This document shows, in pieces, positions 12,340 to 25,801 of a DNA stretch of 64,000 nt (position 1 is the first letter of the stretch; each line of letters starts with the position of its first letter). The position numbers were made by a program, and so were the translations under genes. The notes under the pieces were generated by a model. It saw nothing but the letters and a program-made list of their open reading frames with translations. It did no database searches and was not told the origin of the DNA. This DNA comes from Cephalopachus bancanus (Eukaryota; Chordata; Mammalia; Primates; Tarsiidae): NCBI GenBank assembly GCA_027257055.1, contig JAPVLO010000891.1:186001-250000 (forward strand), written 5' to 3'.

Positions 12340-12475
12340 TTTTGAGAATGGAAATTTAAAGTTTGTTTATGGTTATGCAATGTTATGCCTGTAGTTGTTA
12401 ATACTGTATTATGTACTTAAAAATGTGTTCAGAGGGTAGATAGCATGTTAAGTGTTCTTACCACAATAACATTAT
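12340..12475 (+). repeat. Old L1 3' end
   Basis: The text GTTAATACTGTATTATGTAC followed by TGTTCTTACCACAATAACAT resembles the 3' terminus of old L1 subfamilies. It is diverged. Confidence 0.45.
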
Positions 12476-12544
12476 TTTTAATTAAAATATTTTTAAAAAT
12501 TGATTTTGGTTATGTTATTTGGAGATGCCACTTAGAATGAAAGT

Positions 12545-12716
12545 AACAGGATACTGCCAGAGGAAGGAGGGGGGACACAACATCAATAAGGGTACCTGAT
12601 TTCAAACGAGGCGAAGTAGAGACCAAAGGGAGACCCAAACTTGACCTGTATGATGACCACTTGTATACATAATCCTGAATTGTACCCCACATCTTTAAAA
12701 TAAAATTAAAATTAAC
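12545..12716 (+). mobile_element. 5'-truncated LINE-1 3' end
   Basis: The segment carries L1 3'UTR text: ACATCAATAAGGGTACCTGA and later AATCCTGAATTGTACCCCAC, then an A-rich tail. Only about 170 bases of 3'UTR were inserted or survive. Confidence 0.7.
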
Positions 12717-12779
12717 AAATTAATGTAAAGAAACTTAGAGTAGGCAGTTACATATGCAAGTCTGGAGTTCATAATTTAT

Positions 12780-12985
12780 CAAAATAATTCCATATTATTC
12801 ATTTAGATTGTTCCAAGTTTGTTGTTGTTATGAGCAACATGGCCATAACTACTTTTTCATATACCTTGCTGCACATTTATCTAGTATTTCAATCTAATTT
12901 GCATTTCTTTGGTTAGTGGTAAGATTGAGAATCTTTATGGGCTTGTTACTCTTTATTTCCTTTTATTCTCTGCTAAATCACTTGA
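12780..12985 (-). repeat. Old L1 ORF2 fragment
   Basis: The text resembles the minus strand of the C-terminal coding region of an old L1, including CAATCTAATTTGCATTTCTT and GAGAATCTTTATGGGCTTG. It is diverged and short. Confidence 0.4.
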
Positions 12986-12989
12986 CCAT

Positions 12990-13395
12990 TGTATTAGTTT
13001 GCCAGGGATGCCATAATAAAGCAGCACAAACCATTTGGTTTAAAAAAACACCCAGATATTTTTTTTCAGAGTTCTGGAGACTAGAGGTCGAAATCAAGGT
13101 GTTGGCAAAGTTGATTTGTTCTGAGGCATCTCTTCTTAGTTTGGAGATGGCCTGTTCCTCCCTGTGTCTTTGTATGGATGTGTTGTTTCCATTGTATTTG
13201 TTTTTTCCTCTGTGTGAATCCCTTCTTCTTATAAGGATGCTAGTCATATTGGATTACGTTCCACACATATGACCTTATTTTAACTTAATTATCTCTGTAA
13301 AGGTTTTATCTACAAATAGTCATATTCTGAGGTTCTTGGGCTTAGGATATCAGCATACACATTTTGAGGGATACAATTCAGTTCATAACATCCAT
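12990..13395 (-). mobile_element. MLT1-type MaLR LTR, minus strand
   Basis: The text starts TGTATTAGTTTGCCAGGGAT and continues through CAGAGTTCTGGAGACTAGAG and TCTTATAAGGATGCTAGTCA to GATACAATTCAGTTCATAAC. This is the reverse complement of the MLT1 LTR layout. It is a solo LTR of an old mammalian retrotransposon. Confidence 0.75.
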
Positions 13396-13677
13396 ATGCA
13401 TCCCATTTTTCTTGGGTTAGTTGTCTTTTTCTCTGCATTTTTTGCTATTTATTGAGCTAGTGTATTTTGTTATTATTATTATTATTTTAGTTATAAAGAT
13501 GTGAGGTACAATTAGGGTTAGGTATACAAACGTTGATTATGCAGGTATCCTTGTTGATGAGGTATGCCCCTCCTTCCCCTAGCAGTTTCCCTCAGCTGCC
13601 AATCCCACCACCCCTCCTTTGACAGTTTCCCACTACTGCCAATCTCTTTCTTATAGCATTATAATTGTTCAAGGTCT

Positions 13678-16600
13678 GCTTATGAGTGAGAACATATGGT
13701 ACTCTGTTCTTTGATTCTGTAATAGATCACTGAGTATGAGCGACTCTAAATCCGTTTAAGTTGCTGTGAAGTCCATATGTTTGTTCTTCTTTAGGGCTGC
13801 ATTATATTCCATTGTGTATATGTACCACATTTTTTTCATCAAGTCCAGCTTTGATGGACAACATGGTTGGTTCCATGTTTTTGCTATTGTGAATAGAACT
13901 GACACAAACATATATGTGCAGGTATCTTTTTTGTAGAATGATTTGAGTTACCCTGGGGATATTCCCAATAGAGGAATTACTGGGTCATATGGAAGGTCAA
14001 TATCTAGTTCTTTCAGAAATCACCACACTGTCTTCCAAAGAGGTTGCACTAGTTTGCATTCCCACCAGTAGTGTAGAAGTGTTCCTTTTTCTCCGAATCC
14101 TCACCAGCATTTGTTGTTTGTTATATTAATGATGGCCATTCTTACTGGGGTTAGGTGGTATCTCAATGTGGTTTTGATTTGCATTTCTCTGATGATGAGT
14201 GAGTTTGAGCTCTTTTTCATGTGTCTCTTGGCTGCCTTTTATGTTCTTTTGAGAAGTGTCTATTCATGGCTTTTACCCCTTTTGAATGGAGCTGTTTGTT
14301 TTTTTCTTTTCGGTGCATTTGAGTTCCTTGCAGATCCTAGATGTTAGGCCATTGTCAGATATGCAGTTGACAAATATTTTATCCTATACTGTGGGCTGTC
14401 ACCCTGCTCCCTTGATGGTTACTTTTGCTTTGCAGAAGCTTGTTAGTTTGATGAGATCTCACTTCATCTTATTTCTTAAGGTATGGGTATTTAGGGTTTT
14501 GAATAGAAATCGATTGCCCGTTAAAATTTCTATAAGAGTGTCTCCTGCATTTTATAAAATTCTTGAAGTTTGAGGTTTTACATTTAGGTCTTTGATGATC
14601 CACTTAGAGTTAATTTTTGTGAATGGTGATAGGTAGGGGTTCTGTTTCAATCTTTTGCATGTGATCAGCCAGTTTTCCCAGCACCATTTACTAAATAGGT
14701 TCTCCTCTCCCCAATGGTTGTTGCTGAAGGCTTTGACAAAGATGAGTTGGTTGAGAAATTGAAGCTTTGCTTCTGGAATCTCTATCATGGCCATTGGTCT
14801 ATATTCCTGTTCTTGTACCATTACCAGACTGTTGTGATTACTGTAGCCTTATAGTAAAGTTTGAAGTCTGGAAGTGTGATCCCTCCTGCTTTATTTCTTT
14901 TGCTAGGGATTCTTTTGGCTATTCGTGGTCATTTATGTTTCCATATGAATTTCTGTATTGTCATTTCCAGGTCCGAGAAGAATGATGTTGGTGACTTAAT
15001 GGGTATTGCATTGAATCTGTAGATTGCCTTTGGTTGGATGGACATTTTAACAATGTTGATTCTTCCTATCCATGAGCATGGAATATTTTTCCATTTTTTT
15101 TGTGTGTGTCTTCTTGGATTTCTTTGAGCAGTGTTTTGTAGTTCTTGTTATAAAGGTCTTTCACTTCCCCGGTTAGGAAGATGCCGAGGTATTTCATTCT
15201 ATTTGTGGCTACTGTGAATGGGATATTGCTTTTAATTTGGGTCTCTTCCTGCTTGTTGTTGGTGTATAAGAATGCAACTGTCTTTTGCACATTTATTTTG
15301 TACCCTGAGACTTTGTGAAAGCCCTTTATCGGTGCAAGGAGGTTTTTGACAGATTCTCTTGGATTTTCAAGGTATAGGATAATATCATCAGTAAAGAGGG
15401 ATAACTTGACTTCCTCTTTTCCTATTTGGATACCCCTGATTTCCTTCTCTTGACTAATTGCCCTAGCTAGGACTTCCAGCTCAATGGTGAACAAGAGGGG
15501 TGAAAGTGGCAGCCTTGACTTGTTCCAGTTTTCAGGGGAAGTGTTTCCAGTCTCTGTCCATTTAGCAATATGTTAGCTGTGGGTTTATTGTAGATGGCAC
15601 TTACTATTTTGAGATATGCTCCTTCTATGCCTCGGTGTTTGAGGGTTTTTATCAAGAAGTGATGCTGTATTTTATCAAAAGCCTTTTCTGCATCTAATTA
15701 TATAATCACGTGGTTCTTGTTTTTACATCTATTGATGTACTTAATTACATTGATGGTCTTGCAGATGTTGAAGCAACCCTGCATCCTGGGGATGAAGGCT
15801 ATTTGGTCATGGTGGATGTTTTTTGAGATGTGTTTTTGGATACGATTTGCTAGAATCTTGTTGAGGATTTTTGCATCTATGTTCATAAGAGATATTGGCC
15901 TGTAGGTCTCTCTCTCTCTCTTTTTTTTTTAACTTTACCTGGTTTGGGTATCATTGTGATGTTAGCTTCGTAAAATGATTTGGGGAGAATTCCATCTTTC
16001 TCAATTGTCTTGAATATTTAAAATAGTATTGGTATCTGTTCCTCCCTAAACATTTTGTAGAATACTGCTGGAAAGCCATCCAGTCCAAGGGCTTTTTTTG
16101 GTAGGTAATTTTCATATGACAGAATCAATTTCCTGTATTGTTATTTGTCTATTTAGTGTTTCAATGTATTCTTGTTTTAACCTGGAGAGGTTATGTGATG
16201 GTATAAAGTCCTCCATTTCATTTAGTTTATCAACTTTGTTTCCATATAGGTGTACATAGTAATCTCTGATAATTTTTTGTATTTCTTTGCAGTCAGTTGT
16301 GACTTGATTTTTTGTATTTCTGATGTGTTTATTTGGGCTTTCTCTTTTTCTTGGTCATTCTGGCTAGGAGTCCATCAATCTTGTTAATCCTTTCAAAGAA
16401 TCAGCTTTTTGTATTGATGTTTTCTATGGTATTTTTGTCTTTTATGTCCCATATTTGGGCTCTTAGTTTGGTGATTTGGATTCTTCTGCTAAAGTTAGGG
16501 TTTTGTTGGGCTTCTTTTTCCAGCTCCCTTAGGTGATTTGTTTGGATCTTCACTTGTGATCTTTCCATTTTCTTGATGTGTGCTCATAGAGATATAAATT

Positions 16601-17490
16601 CCCATCTTAGAACTGTTCCCTGGCATCCCAGACGTTTTTGTAAGATATTTCTTCATTTTCATTTTTCTCCAGGAATCTTTGAATTTATTCTTTGATTTCA
16701 TTGTCGACCCAGTAGTTGTTCAGCATCATGCTGTTTACTGTTCATATCTTTTGGACTTTGGGAAAATTTTGTTGGTGTTGATATTTATTTTTATTCCACC
16801 GTGGTCTGAGAATGTGCATGGCAAGAATTCGACCTTATGGAATTTGTTTATGTTTGATTTATGGCCAAGTATGTGATTGATCTTGGAATACATTCCATGT
16901 GGTGATGAGTAGACTGGATGTTCTGTGGTTGTTGGGTGGAATAATCTGTAGGTATCTATTATGTTCATTTGGTTGGGTGTCACATTTAGGTTCAGGATCT
17001 CCTTGTTGAATTTTTGGCCTCGATGATATATCTAGGGCTTTTAGTGGGGTATTCAAGTCCCCTGCTATAATAGTGTTAGAGTCAATATCTTTTTTTAGTT
17101 TACTTAGTAGTTGGTTTATAAATTCTGGTGCTCCTGTGTTGGGTACATATATGTTTAGCATGGATATTTCTTGTTGATGGATTGAACCTTTATCATTATG
17201 TAGTGTCGTTTTGCATTTTTCAAAATTTTTGATAGCTTAAAGGTTGTTTTGTCTGATATTAAGATTGCAACTCTTGCCTTCTTTTGTGATCCATTTGCCT
17301 GGAAACTCATTTTCCATTCTTTAACTTTGAGTCTGTGTGCATCCCTTGTAGTGAGATGAGTCTTCTGGATGCAGTAAATAATTGAGTCATGGTTTCTTAT
17401 CCAGTTTGCCATTCTGTGTCTTTTCAGTGGTGCATTTGGTCCATTCGCATTCAGGCTGATTATTGAAATGTGATTGTTTATCCCTGTCAT
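13678..17490 (-). pseudogene. L1 ORF2 remnant (endonuclease/RT)
   Basis: ORF2p nicks target DNA and reverse-transcribes L1 RNA. Readable minus-strand blocks, in order, are: the endonuclease start at 17155-17490 (MTGINNHISIISLNANGPNA); endonuclease parts at 16859-17161 (IIAGDLNTPLKAL); RT parts at 15698-15886 ([20 protein letters not shown]) and 15066-15494; and C-terminal pieces near 14552 and 13690. The catalytic box reads F-T-D-D at 15384-15395 instead of the usual F-A-D-D. Frame changes between blocks mark a dead gene. Confidence 0.8.
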
Positions 17491-17599
17491 GAAGTTCTTA
17501 TAATTTTTTTTCTCTGTTTGCTTGTTTTCTTTTTGCTTTGAGGTTGATGTATGTGTGTGTTTTCAAGTTTGTTGTTATGCTATATTCTCTGTTGATTCT

Positions 17600-18555
17600 G
17601 TGCTCTGCTGTACTCTTGGGAAGTGTGTGGGCATTCTTTTTTTTTTCTTTCTTCTGTGCTTACTATCTTTTAAAGTGTCTCCTGTTGAGCTTGTCTGGAA
17701 GCAACATAATCTCTCAGGAATTGGATGTCTGGGAAGGATTTTAATTCTCCATCACTGATGAAACTGAACTTGGTTGGAAAGAAAATTCTTGGTTGAAATT
17801 ATGTTTCTTAGGATTTTGAATATAAGGCTACAGTCCCTTCCTGCTTGTAGTGTTTCTGCTGATATGTCTGCTGCTATTCTGATTTGTTTTCCCTGGTAGG
17901 TGGTCTGACCTTTCTCTCTTGCTGTCTTTAGGATTTTTTCTTTAGTGCCTACTCTGTATAGACAAATTGCTATGTGTCTAGGGGTTAAGCTTCTCATTTG
18001 ATGTCTTGTGGGGGTTCTCTGTATCTCTTGTGCTTGGCTGGTCACATATCTCTGGTGAGATAGGGAAAGTTTTCTTGGATTACCTCCTGGAATACTTGCT
18101 CCAAGTTGTTCTCTATTTCCCTTTCTTCTTCTGGGATGCCAATCAGGTGTTGGTTCAGCCCCTTGATATAAGTGCACATCTCTTATAGGCTTTGTTCTTT
18201 CTTTCTGAGTCTTCTTTCTATGTTTTTTACAGATTGGGTTAGTTCCATGTTCTGGTCTTCAAGTTCTGCGATTCTTTCTTCAGTTAGATTAATCCTGCTT
18301 TCCATGTTTGTCATCTTGTTACTTATATCCTGGATGAATTTTTTTATTGCCAAAATCTCTTACAAGTTTTTTCAGTGTCGTATCTTGTTTTTCTCCATTC
18401 TTATTAACTCTTTCCATCCATTCCCTAATCCCTGTCATGTTCTGGGGCCAGTCGTTGGTCACTTTCATTGTTTGGGCTCCAAGAACTTATTTTTCAGGAG
18501 TTTTGTCTTTGGTACACTTGAAATTGCCTGTGATTTTCTTCTGGTTTTTACTCAT
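17600..18555 (-). pseudogene. L1 ORF1 remnant
   Basis: The minus-strand frame at 17752-18177 carries the RRM/C-terminal part, with TSQAQEIQRTPTRHQMRSLT and ILKTAREKGQTTYQGKQIRI. The coiled-coil region lies upstream at about 18190-18400 in broken frames. The start is taken at the ATG at 18555-18553. It is non-functional. Confidence 0.7.
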
Positions 18556-20615
18556 TTGTAACCGATCTCTTGTTTTTCTCTTTAGTTTTGTTATTCAGTG
18601 TCAGTGGGAGAGGTTTTCCCTTTTTATGTTTGCTCAGTCCTCTATTATTCCATGATCTGGGCTCTGGATTTATTCTCTTTTGAAATAGGACAGTGAATGA
18701 GAAGCTTTGCTGTCTCTTGTAGTTTTTGAAATTCAAATAAAGTAGGGGATGGGGTGCTAGGATTCAGAAATGACTTAAAAATTACAATGTTCACTTATTG
18801 TGGTATATGTTACCTGATACCCACTCCCCACTACAGCTCTATATGAAGATGCAAAGCAGAAACCAATGCAAAAAAACTACTGATCCCACACACATATAGA
18901 TACACACAGACACCGCAAAACAAAGTGGAATAACATCAAAGTGAAACCAAACAAAAAAACCAAGAAAACTAAACACACACACATGCCTAGCACAAAGTGA
19001 ATAGAGGAGAAAAACAGAAAGACTGAAAAAAAGGAATTCACATTGAACCCTCACACGTATATTGACACACACCTTAAACTATAAAAAAGGAAAATAAAAA
19101 ACCAGAAGAACAAAAGAGCAAAAAGCAAACCAACAACAACAACAAAATTGAAAGATGAGCACTCATTCATTTCACTCATAAACTGAAAACGACAAATAAA
19201 AGAAGAAACAGAAAAAGAAAAAAATTTTGAGGTGATGCAGATCAAATCCTCACATACACATTTATGGACAAAGGAAAAATATTTAAAAAATAGATGAACT
19301 AACTTACAGTCAAAACATTTTTTAAATTTTTTAAAAAATTAAAAATTAATAAAAAAGAAAAAACTGCCCTCTTGTGGCAGGCTTTGTAATTGTTCCTCTA
19401 GTCAATTCTCTCCTGCAGAGCCACCTCTTTCACTCTCTCCTAGGTGTCTGGAGCAGGGAAGGAGGAGGAGCAGTGGAGGTAGGTGGGGCTGCAGTCCTCC
19501 CCTCCCACTCTTGGATGGTCAGGGAGATCTCTTCTGATGGGAGGTGCAGGATTGTCTCTTCCCCAGGTATGTACTCCATGAGGGTGCTCCAGCCAGGCCT
19601 ATCCTGGAATGGAGTTTTCCTGTTGCGACTGACATGCAGGCTCTACTGGAGTTTGTCCTTCTCGGCCGTGCAGCTATATGAGTCTGATTTTCAGAGGATT
19701 GCTGGGGAGGAGGGGTTTGGATTGGCCCTGGACTCACCACAGATATCTTTGGAGTCCTTCCTCATCCTTTTCTGGTCACACCCTTTGTCCCGTCGTGATT
19801 GGATCAGGGTAGAGGGTGGAGCACCTAGAACTCAGCACTCATCTATGCAACTCAGTCTATGGTATTTTGTGTTTTGGGGATATTCCTTCTGGGTCACGAT
19901 CAGTCCCTGAGTAGTTGACCCGCCAGTCACAGAGATCGGATCTGTTGCTCCAAGGTGAGCAAGTCGTACCACGCTCCTGCCCTGCTTTCAAGATGATGGT
20001 GGGGTGCTCTCTTATCCTCTTCCATGAGACTTTGTTTCTGGACTCCCTCTGCATCCCATGCTGCCAGTGCCCTGCCAGGTGCTGAAGGGGTGAGGCAAAG
20101 CCTGGAGCCAGCAGTCTCTCCTGCTGCAATGGTGAAGCAGAGCCTGGGGCGATGGTCTCTCCACTCTGCTTTTTTTCATAGGGAAACTTTTGTCTGTTTT
20201 AAAAAAAATGGCACTTGGTTTCTGTGACCTGAGAAGAGCCAGAGACCAAGCAGGGAAACTGCAACACTAGCTGTTGCACCGGGGGCTGGCTATTTGCTCA
20301 CAACCCCCCACTTAGACAGTCTCTCCCAGAATTTTCTTCCCAGGAAGGATTTTGTTGATTTCAAAAAAAAAAAAGAAAAAAGAAAAGAAAATGGTGTTCG
20401 GTTTCTGCATCACAGGAATTGTTAGGGTCCAAGCCCAGCAGCCGTGGCACCAGTTGCTGTACCAAGTGAGCCCTGGCTGCCAGCTCCCTAGCCCTCACTC
20501 AGTAAGCCATTCATATGCCCACTTGCTCACTAGCATGTACACAAAATTTTTCATACACTCACTCACACCCAGACTTACGTAGTCTGACTGGCTTGGCCAC
20601 CATCTTCCCGACCTC
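18556..20615 (-). promoter_or_regulatory. L1 5'UTR (internal promoter region)
   Basis: This is the untranslated region upstream of L1 ORF1, about 2 kb. It holds an A-rich stretch at 18840-19370 and a GC-richer part at 19430-20600. By family knowledge an L1 5'UTR carries an internal RNA polymerase II promoter. Activity of this decayed copy cannot be judged. Confidence 0.5.
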
Positions 20616-20624
20616 CAGAGCAAG

Positions 20625-21000
20625 TATATTAATAAGTCTGGACTTCTATAACAAAATACCATAGACTGAGTTGCTTAAACAACGTAAATTTATCACAGTT
20701 CTGGAGGGTAGAAGTCCAAGATCAGGCCTCCAGGGTGGGTGAGTGATGGTGAAGGCTGTCTTATTGGTTTGCAGATGGCCAGATAGCTGCCTTCTCTCTA
20801 TGTCCTTACATGGTGGAGAGAAATATTTTTCTCCTTCTTCTTATAAAGCCACCAAGCCTTATAAGGATTGCATTAAGAGCCCATCCTTACGACTTCATTT
20901 CACTTTAATTCCTAAAAGACTTGTGTCCAAATTCAGTCACATTGTGGTTAAAGCTTCAATATATGAATTTTCTAGAAAGACACAATTCAGTCCATAGCAG
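20625..21000 (-). mobile_element. MaLR-type LTR remnant, minus strand
   Basis: The text GACTTCTATAACAAAATACC, CACAGTTCTGGAGGGTAGAA, GAAGTCCAAGATCAGGCC and finally GACACAATTCAGTCCATAGC follows the reverse complement of an MLT1/MST LTR. It lies directly beside the L1 5' end. Confidence 0.7.
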
Positions 21001-21479
21001 CAAGAATATTAACTTTTTAAAAACATATTTAAATTGTACTTTTCTTTTACTGTTTAAACTGCCCCTTGGCTTTGAATATGGAACTTTTTGCCATATACAA
21101 CATATTTAAATTTAACGCCTTAATCCAACTGAATTAAAATATGTAGTAAGATGTGAAGGAAATCCCTGATTTGACTTTTTCCCCATGTAGCCAGCACTCA
21201 TCAGGTCCCTTTATTATAAATGTATAAATCCCACATTAATTTGTGATTCATTACTAACAGTCCATCAAGTTCTAATTTATAATTTCTAGACTTATCTGTT
21301 TTATTTGCTAATTTTTTTTCAAAATGACCTTTGGAATTATGTAGCTAAATTTTCTTTAAAAATTTATGAAAATTTTTTTTTGTAAAATAACCCATATTTC
21401 ATGTCAGAATTGTTCCTGGATAAACTATTGGTCACTTTGAAAATGTCACCTTTTCTTTTTTATTGTAAATTATTTCTAG
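21001..21479. other. Intergenic, nothing recognised
   Basis: AT-rich sequence with no feature that I can support. Confidence 0.4.
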
Positions 21480-21990
21480 TATCAAGGAAATACATTTATT
21501 TTTGTACATAGCTTTCTTTTTTTACCATTTTATTGAGCTCTTTTGATATTTATATTATGCAATCATATTTTTGTGTTTTTAGGCATATGATTATCTGCAA
21601 ATGTTGATAATTCTCTTTTTCTTCTAATAGTTACAATTCATATTTGTATTTCACATGTTACTGAATTAGCCAGAATACCCATACAAATATTCATTTTTAA
21701 ATATGGTGGCAAGCATCCATATCTTTAAGCTTATTTTTACTATAATTTGCTAGCATTTTTGCATCTTTTACATACAACTGAACCTGGTTGTACTGAGGTA
21801 ATCTGTACCAATTTTCACATGAAACTTTTGTTTGTGTATTTGTTTTTTATTGGAGTGCCTTGTACAGTCTACATTTTATCTTTACTCTGTGAAATGTTGT
21901 GATTAAGTAAAAGAGACGAGTGACACTTTCTATCCCATGCTTTTCAAACATCTTTGAGTGATATTTTTAATAGTGTTGTAACTCATTATT
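21480..21990 (-). repeat. Old L1 ORF2 remnant
   Basis: The text resembles the minus strand of the RT region of an old L1, for example a stretch equivalent to GTGGCAAGCATCCATATCTT and AATTTGCTAGCATTTTTGCA. It is very diverged. Confidence 0.4.
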
Positions 21991-22004
21991 TTGTTAGAAG
22001 TGTT

Positions 22005-22360
22005 TAAATCAATACAAATTATTAGATACCTGTAATATGCAAGGCTCTGTGCCAGGAGCTGAGGATACAGATAAATTAGGTTTCACTCTTGACACCAACA
22101 TTTTCCTTCTACTTGGGAAGACAGACACATAAACCAATAAAGAGTAAACTATAGTTTATTTAAGGTAGAGTGGGAACACAAAAGATGCTGTGGTTAATTC
22201 TACCTTGGTTAGTTGGAGAGATTTTTTTTCTGAGAGATTATGGAGGAGATAACACTTAAGATGAATCTTGAAAGTTGAGTGGGTGTTTGGCAGACAAGCA
22301 AGCAAGAAAAGGCCATTGTAAGCAGAAAGAGCAGCATGAGAGCATCTGTAGGTATGAAAT
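22005..22360 (+). repeat. Ancient interspersed repeat (unnamed family)
   Basis: Shares the core CAAGGCTCTGTGCCAGGAGC, then AGGAGATAACACTTAAGATG, with the old repeat seen at 8755 and 27270. Confidence 0.45.
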
Positions 22361-22599
22361 GTTCCAGCATATATGGGGCTTAATAGTAATTCAATATTGC
22401 TGGTCTTGATTGTTTAAGCATCAAAGAACCAGAACATTCAAATCAAAATAAAATAATAATTATGTATATATTATCTGTCACTTTTGATTATTTGTGAGTC
22501 TTCTCCCAGGTTTTAGTGCAGATCATTAAGAATTGACTAAAGAGCAGATAAGGTAAGATCATTGAAAGAGTCAGAAAAATAAAGTATTAGATAAGTGAA

Positions 22600-23105
22600 A
22601 ATAATTAATGACTTACTATTAATTTTCATTTCCCTGGCTAATACAGTAGTGGAGACTGCTAATTGTTCCCCAGTTTCTATTATTTCTCTCATTAATATGG
22701 ATAGAAGTTTTGTTGAGTTGCCAAACTTTGCATTTCCCAGGCTCCCTTGCAGGTATGTAAGGCTAACTATGTGACTAAATTTTGACCAATAGAATTTAAA
22801 CAGAAGTGATGTAACCATCCTCTGGCCCATTCTTTTAAAAGGAAGAAGCATTTCCTCCATTGTGTGTTTACATTCTTTCCTCAAGTTAGAACATAAACAG
22901 AATTTATACAGCTCTTTGCACAAGGAGATAATGACTGTGTATTAACAACATCAAAGCAATATGTTAGAAGGAGTCAGGATCCTTGCTTATTTTGAAGCTG
23001 CCTACCCAGATTTTGATGTGAAAGAAAAGCAAACTTCTCTCTGATTGAAGCAACTATTATTTGAGGTCTCTGAGTTACACCAGCCAAAATAACAAGTAAT
23101 GTAAT
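22600..23105 (+). repeat. Old interspersed repeat (unnamed)
   Basis: The text CCCAGGCTCCCTTGCAGGTA, GACCAATAGAATTTAAACAG and AGAAGTGATGT is typical of a widespread mammalian repeat whose family I cannot name reliably. It ends near AGTTACACCAGCCAAAATAA. Confidence 0.4.
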
Positions 23106-25610
23106 GGAATTATTTCTATAGAAGCATTGAAAAAATACTTGATTAATTGTGGACTTGTCAGTAAGGGAACCAACTTGATCAAAATGAAAATTCTTTATTG
23201 GTAATCACAGCTGATGTTGATGAAACAAAGAACTCCATTGTAACATCCCTCTCCATTTGTAATGGAGATAGTACTTAAAACAAATAGCTATTTTCATAGT
23301 TTAAACACAGGAAATATTTTTCATATGTTGACAGAATTAAACACTAAAAGAATTGCAGTATTCACTATAAGAAAATTTTCTCCTTGTGGCATAAAAATAA
23401 TTCATATAATTAAAATATTTAATGATTAAGCTCTTTCTGGCCTTGAGAAAAAGTTTAAAAAATCAACTCAAATAATCCAGAAGCCCAGAACCATTCTAAG
23501 CCCTCAGAAAGAAGTGATCTCACCATCAAGGAACTGAGTGACTTTCTGCCTGATAATTTTGCTCACAATGATCAGTAGAAGGGGTTGGCAATTTAACAGA
23601 TGATTTGAAAATATCTTTCCTTTTGACAAGGAAATCAGAGCAAGCTGAAAATATACTTAACAGAAATGTTGACATGTAAAGGTAGTATAACTTGTGCACT
23701 GCTATCAGATGAATCCATAATTAAAGGATGATCACTATTTTTCTGTGGTACACAAAGCAATAAATGGCAGGTGAGATTAATAAATAATTGAATTGAGGCT
23801 AAGGGCCTTAATCAATCTTTACAACTGCTTATTGTAAGCATACAACAACCAAACCCACATATCAAAATAGAGACAAGTCTTTCTATTCAATTAGCAGACT
23901 TGGAAAACATCATACTTACTCTCTGGGAAGCATCCCAGGGAGATGCTGATTAGTTAGAATGAAAGACTGATCAAAGGTATAGTTAAAAAGGAAATGTTTC
24001 TTAAAATGTCAGCTCAAAAGACTGAATTATGTTTGATAAGGGATTTGCAGTGAGTGATTATTTTAGAAATGATGTCATTTAGGTCTTTTTGTCTAATTGG
24101 AGATTTTAAATATCTATTGCAGCCAATTGAATCAAATAAGGTTTTTCTGAGACTTTGATGTTGCCAATAAATCATTGGGTATATGGATAGGTAGTGTTCA
24201 GTAGTAAACAAAACACAAAAATAGAAATTAATAGACACGGAGTCTTGTTGTTGCTCTACCATTGATTAAGTGTTGCAAAAGCTCTCTCTCCCAGCAGTGA
24301 AATTCTGTGACTTCCAAAAGAAATTTCAAACGTGCTATGAGATTTTTAAGTGTATGTCCCTGAATCTTAAATGTTGAAGAAAATGGTTTTAGAACATTTA
24401 ATTTGCAACCCATTATGATTCAGATCTTAAAACTCAGACCTCAACCTAATGAATGAAGTCAGGCTTTCTGATTGGGATTGATAAAGAGCCAATTATAGGT
24501 ATTTCTACCTGATTGAGACCACTCATAAATGCAAACAACTCTATTCTAAGAGCACAAAGGAGGTTACATCTGATTATCATATGCAGAAATGGCTTGTGTT
24601 TTATTAAAAACCACAGTTTGCTCATAAGTGTTACAAATAGCATAAGGGAATTTGCTTTTCTCAGAGATTTAAGAGGAAAAAGATACTCATAACACTAGAA
24701 TGGTGAAAAAGCATTTGATTTAGCAGAAAGAGACTTCTATGATTCAGGTTTTACGGGCTTTTGGTTTTTAGGAGAACTTCATTAAATGGATTGTAACCAT
24801 ATATTTTCAACTCACAACCCACATAAAGCAATTCTATAAAGTCATCTTTCTTTACACTAGTGCAAGGCATTACACAGAATGGCCTAGTGTCATTACTATT
24901 ATCTACTTGTGGTCATTGAGGAATCTCAACTATAGAAATCTCAATTCACTAGTCCACAATAGAACACTAAAACGGAAAGGTAGGAGGAAACAATGATCCA
25001 TACTTCTTTTACATGATCTAATTACTTTATTAAAATAAGACCTGGAAGATATTGGCTCAGAATTAGTACCAGCAGTAGAGTGACAACTCAGTATATTTCT
25101 TTTAGACTCTTTTTTATGATGATACTAACTTCATTTCATTGGAATAATACTCTGAAGGTTGCCCCAGTAGTTGGCAAGATTTTAAATGGAAACAATCAGT
25201 GGCAGCTACTTCTATCAATCTTTAGAGGAAGTAATTTAATTAAAATGAATTTTCCCCCTTAAATATCATATTCCATGTCAATAGTACTCTTTATTTGCCA
25301 AGAAATTTTTTGATCTGAGTTAGACAGATGGTTACCTCTCTTTGAAAGACAAGGCAAAAAGCCGAAATAAAAGATGCTGAAATAGCATGCATCTATTAGA
25401 AATAGAAATTTGGGGAAATTAGAAATAGAAATTTGACATATATTATCTGGATGCCCAAAATACACATTTTGCAGAAACATAAGATTATTAGTCCAAATTT
25501 TTAAAATGCAGACTCATTCCTTGCTAAACCTGAAGCTCAAAGTAGTATATACAGTATCAACATGTATATAGCATATATAGTATCAACGTGACTCACAAGC
25601 TACTGTAACA
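23106..25610. other. Intergenic, nothing recognised
   Basis: 2.5 kb of AT-rich DNA. I see no known domain in any frame, no RNA gene and no repeat that I can name. Confidence 0.45.
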
Positions 25611-25611
25611 A

Positions 25612-25801
25612 ATCTGAATCAAGGTGCTGTGAGTCCAACCAATAGAAATACTGAAGTCCTAACCCCCAGTACCTGTAATGTGACCTTACTTGGAAATAGG
25701 GCCTCTATAGATGTAATCAAGTTAAAATCAGATCATACTGGATTATATCACTTCATAAATCCAATGACTGGTGTCCATATAAAAAGAGATTTGAGACACA
25801 G
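25612..25801 (+). mobile_element. MLT1 LTR, 5' part (interrupted)
   Basis: Text such as GAAGTCCTAACCCCCAGTAC, GTGACCTTACTTGGAAATAG and ACTGGTGTCCATATAAAAAG is the 5' half of an MLT1 LTR on the plus strand. The 3' half continues at 26386 after the inserted pseudogene. Confidence 0.8.

Larger units (their letters stand above)
13471..20615 (-). mobile_element. Near full-length LINE-1, minus strand
   Basis: The 3' end is the TTATTATTATTATTATTTTA tract at about 13471. The element then reads through a 3'UTR, ORF2 (13678-17490), ORF1 (about 17600-18555) and a long 5'UTR (18556-20615) ending at CCACCATCTTCCCGACC, the reverse of the L1 start. At 7.1 kb it is essentially full-length. Both ORFs are broken by many stops and frame changes. 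The flanks GAGCTAGTGTATTTT and GAGCAAGTATATTAA may be a decayed target-site duplication. Confidence 0.85.

Noticed and set aside
19374..19910. Plus-strand open frame of 178 codons, antisense to an L1 5'UTR (similar in position to the antisense ORF0 idea)
   Set aside because: It begins at GTG, not ATG. Other L1 copies in the window have no matching frame at that place, and no domain is visible.
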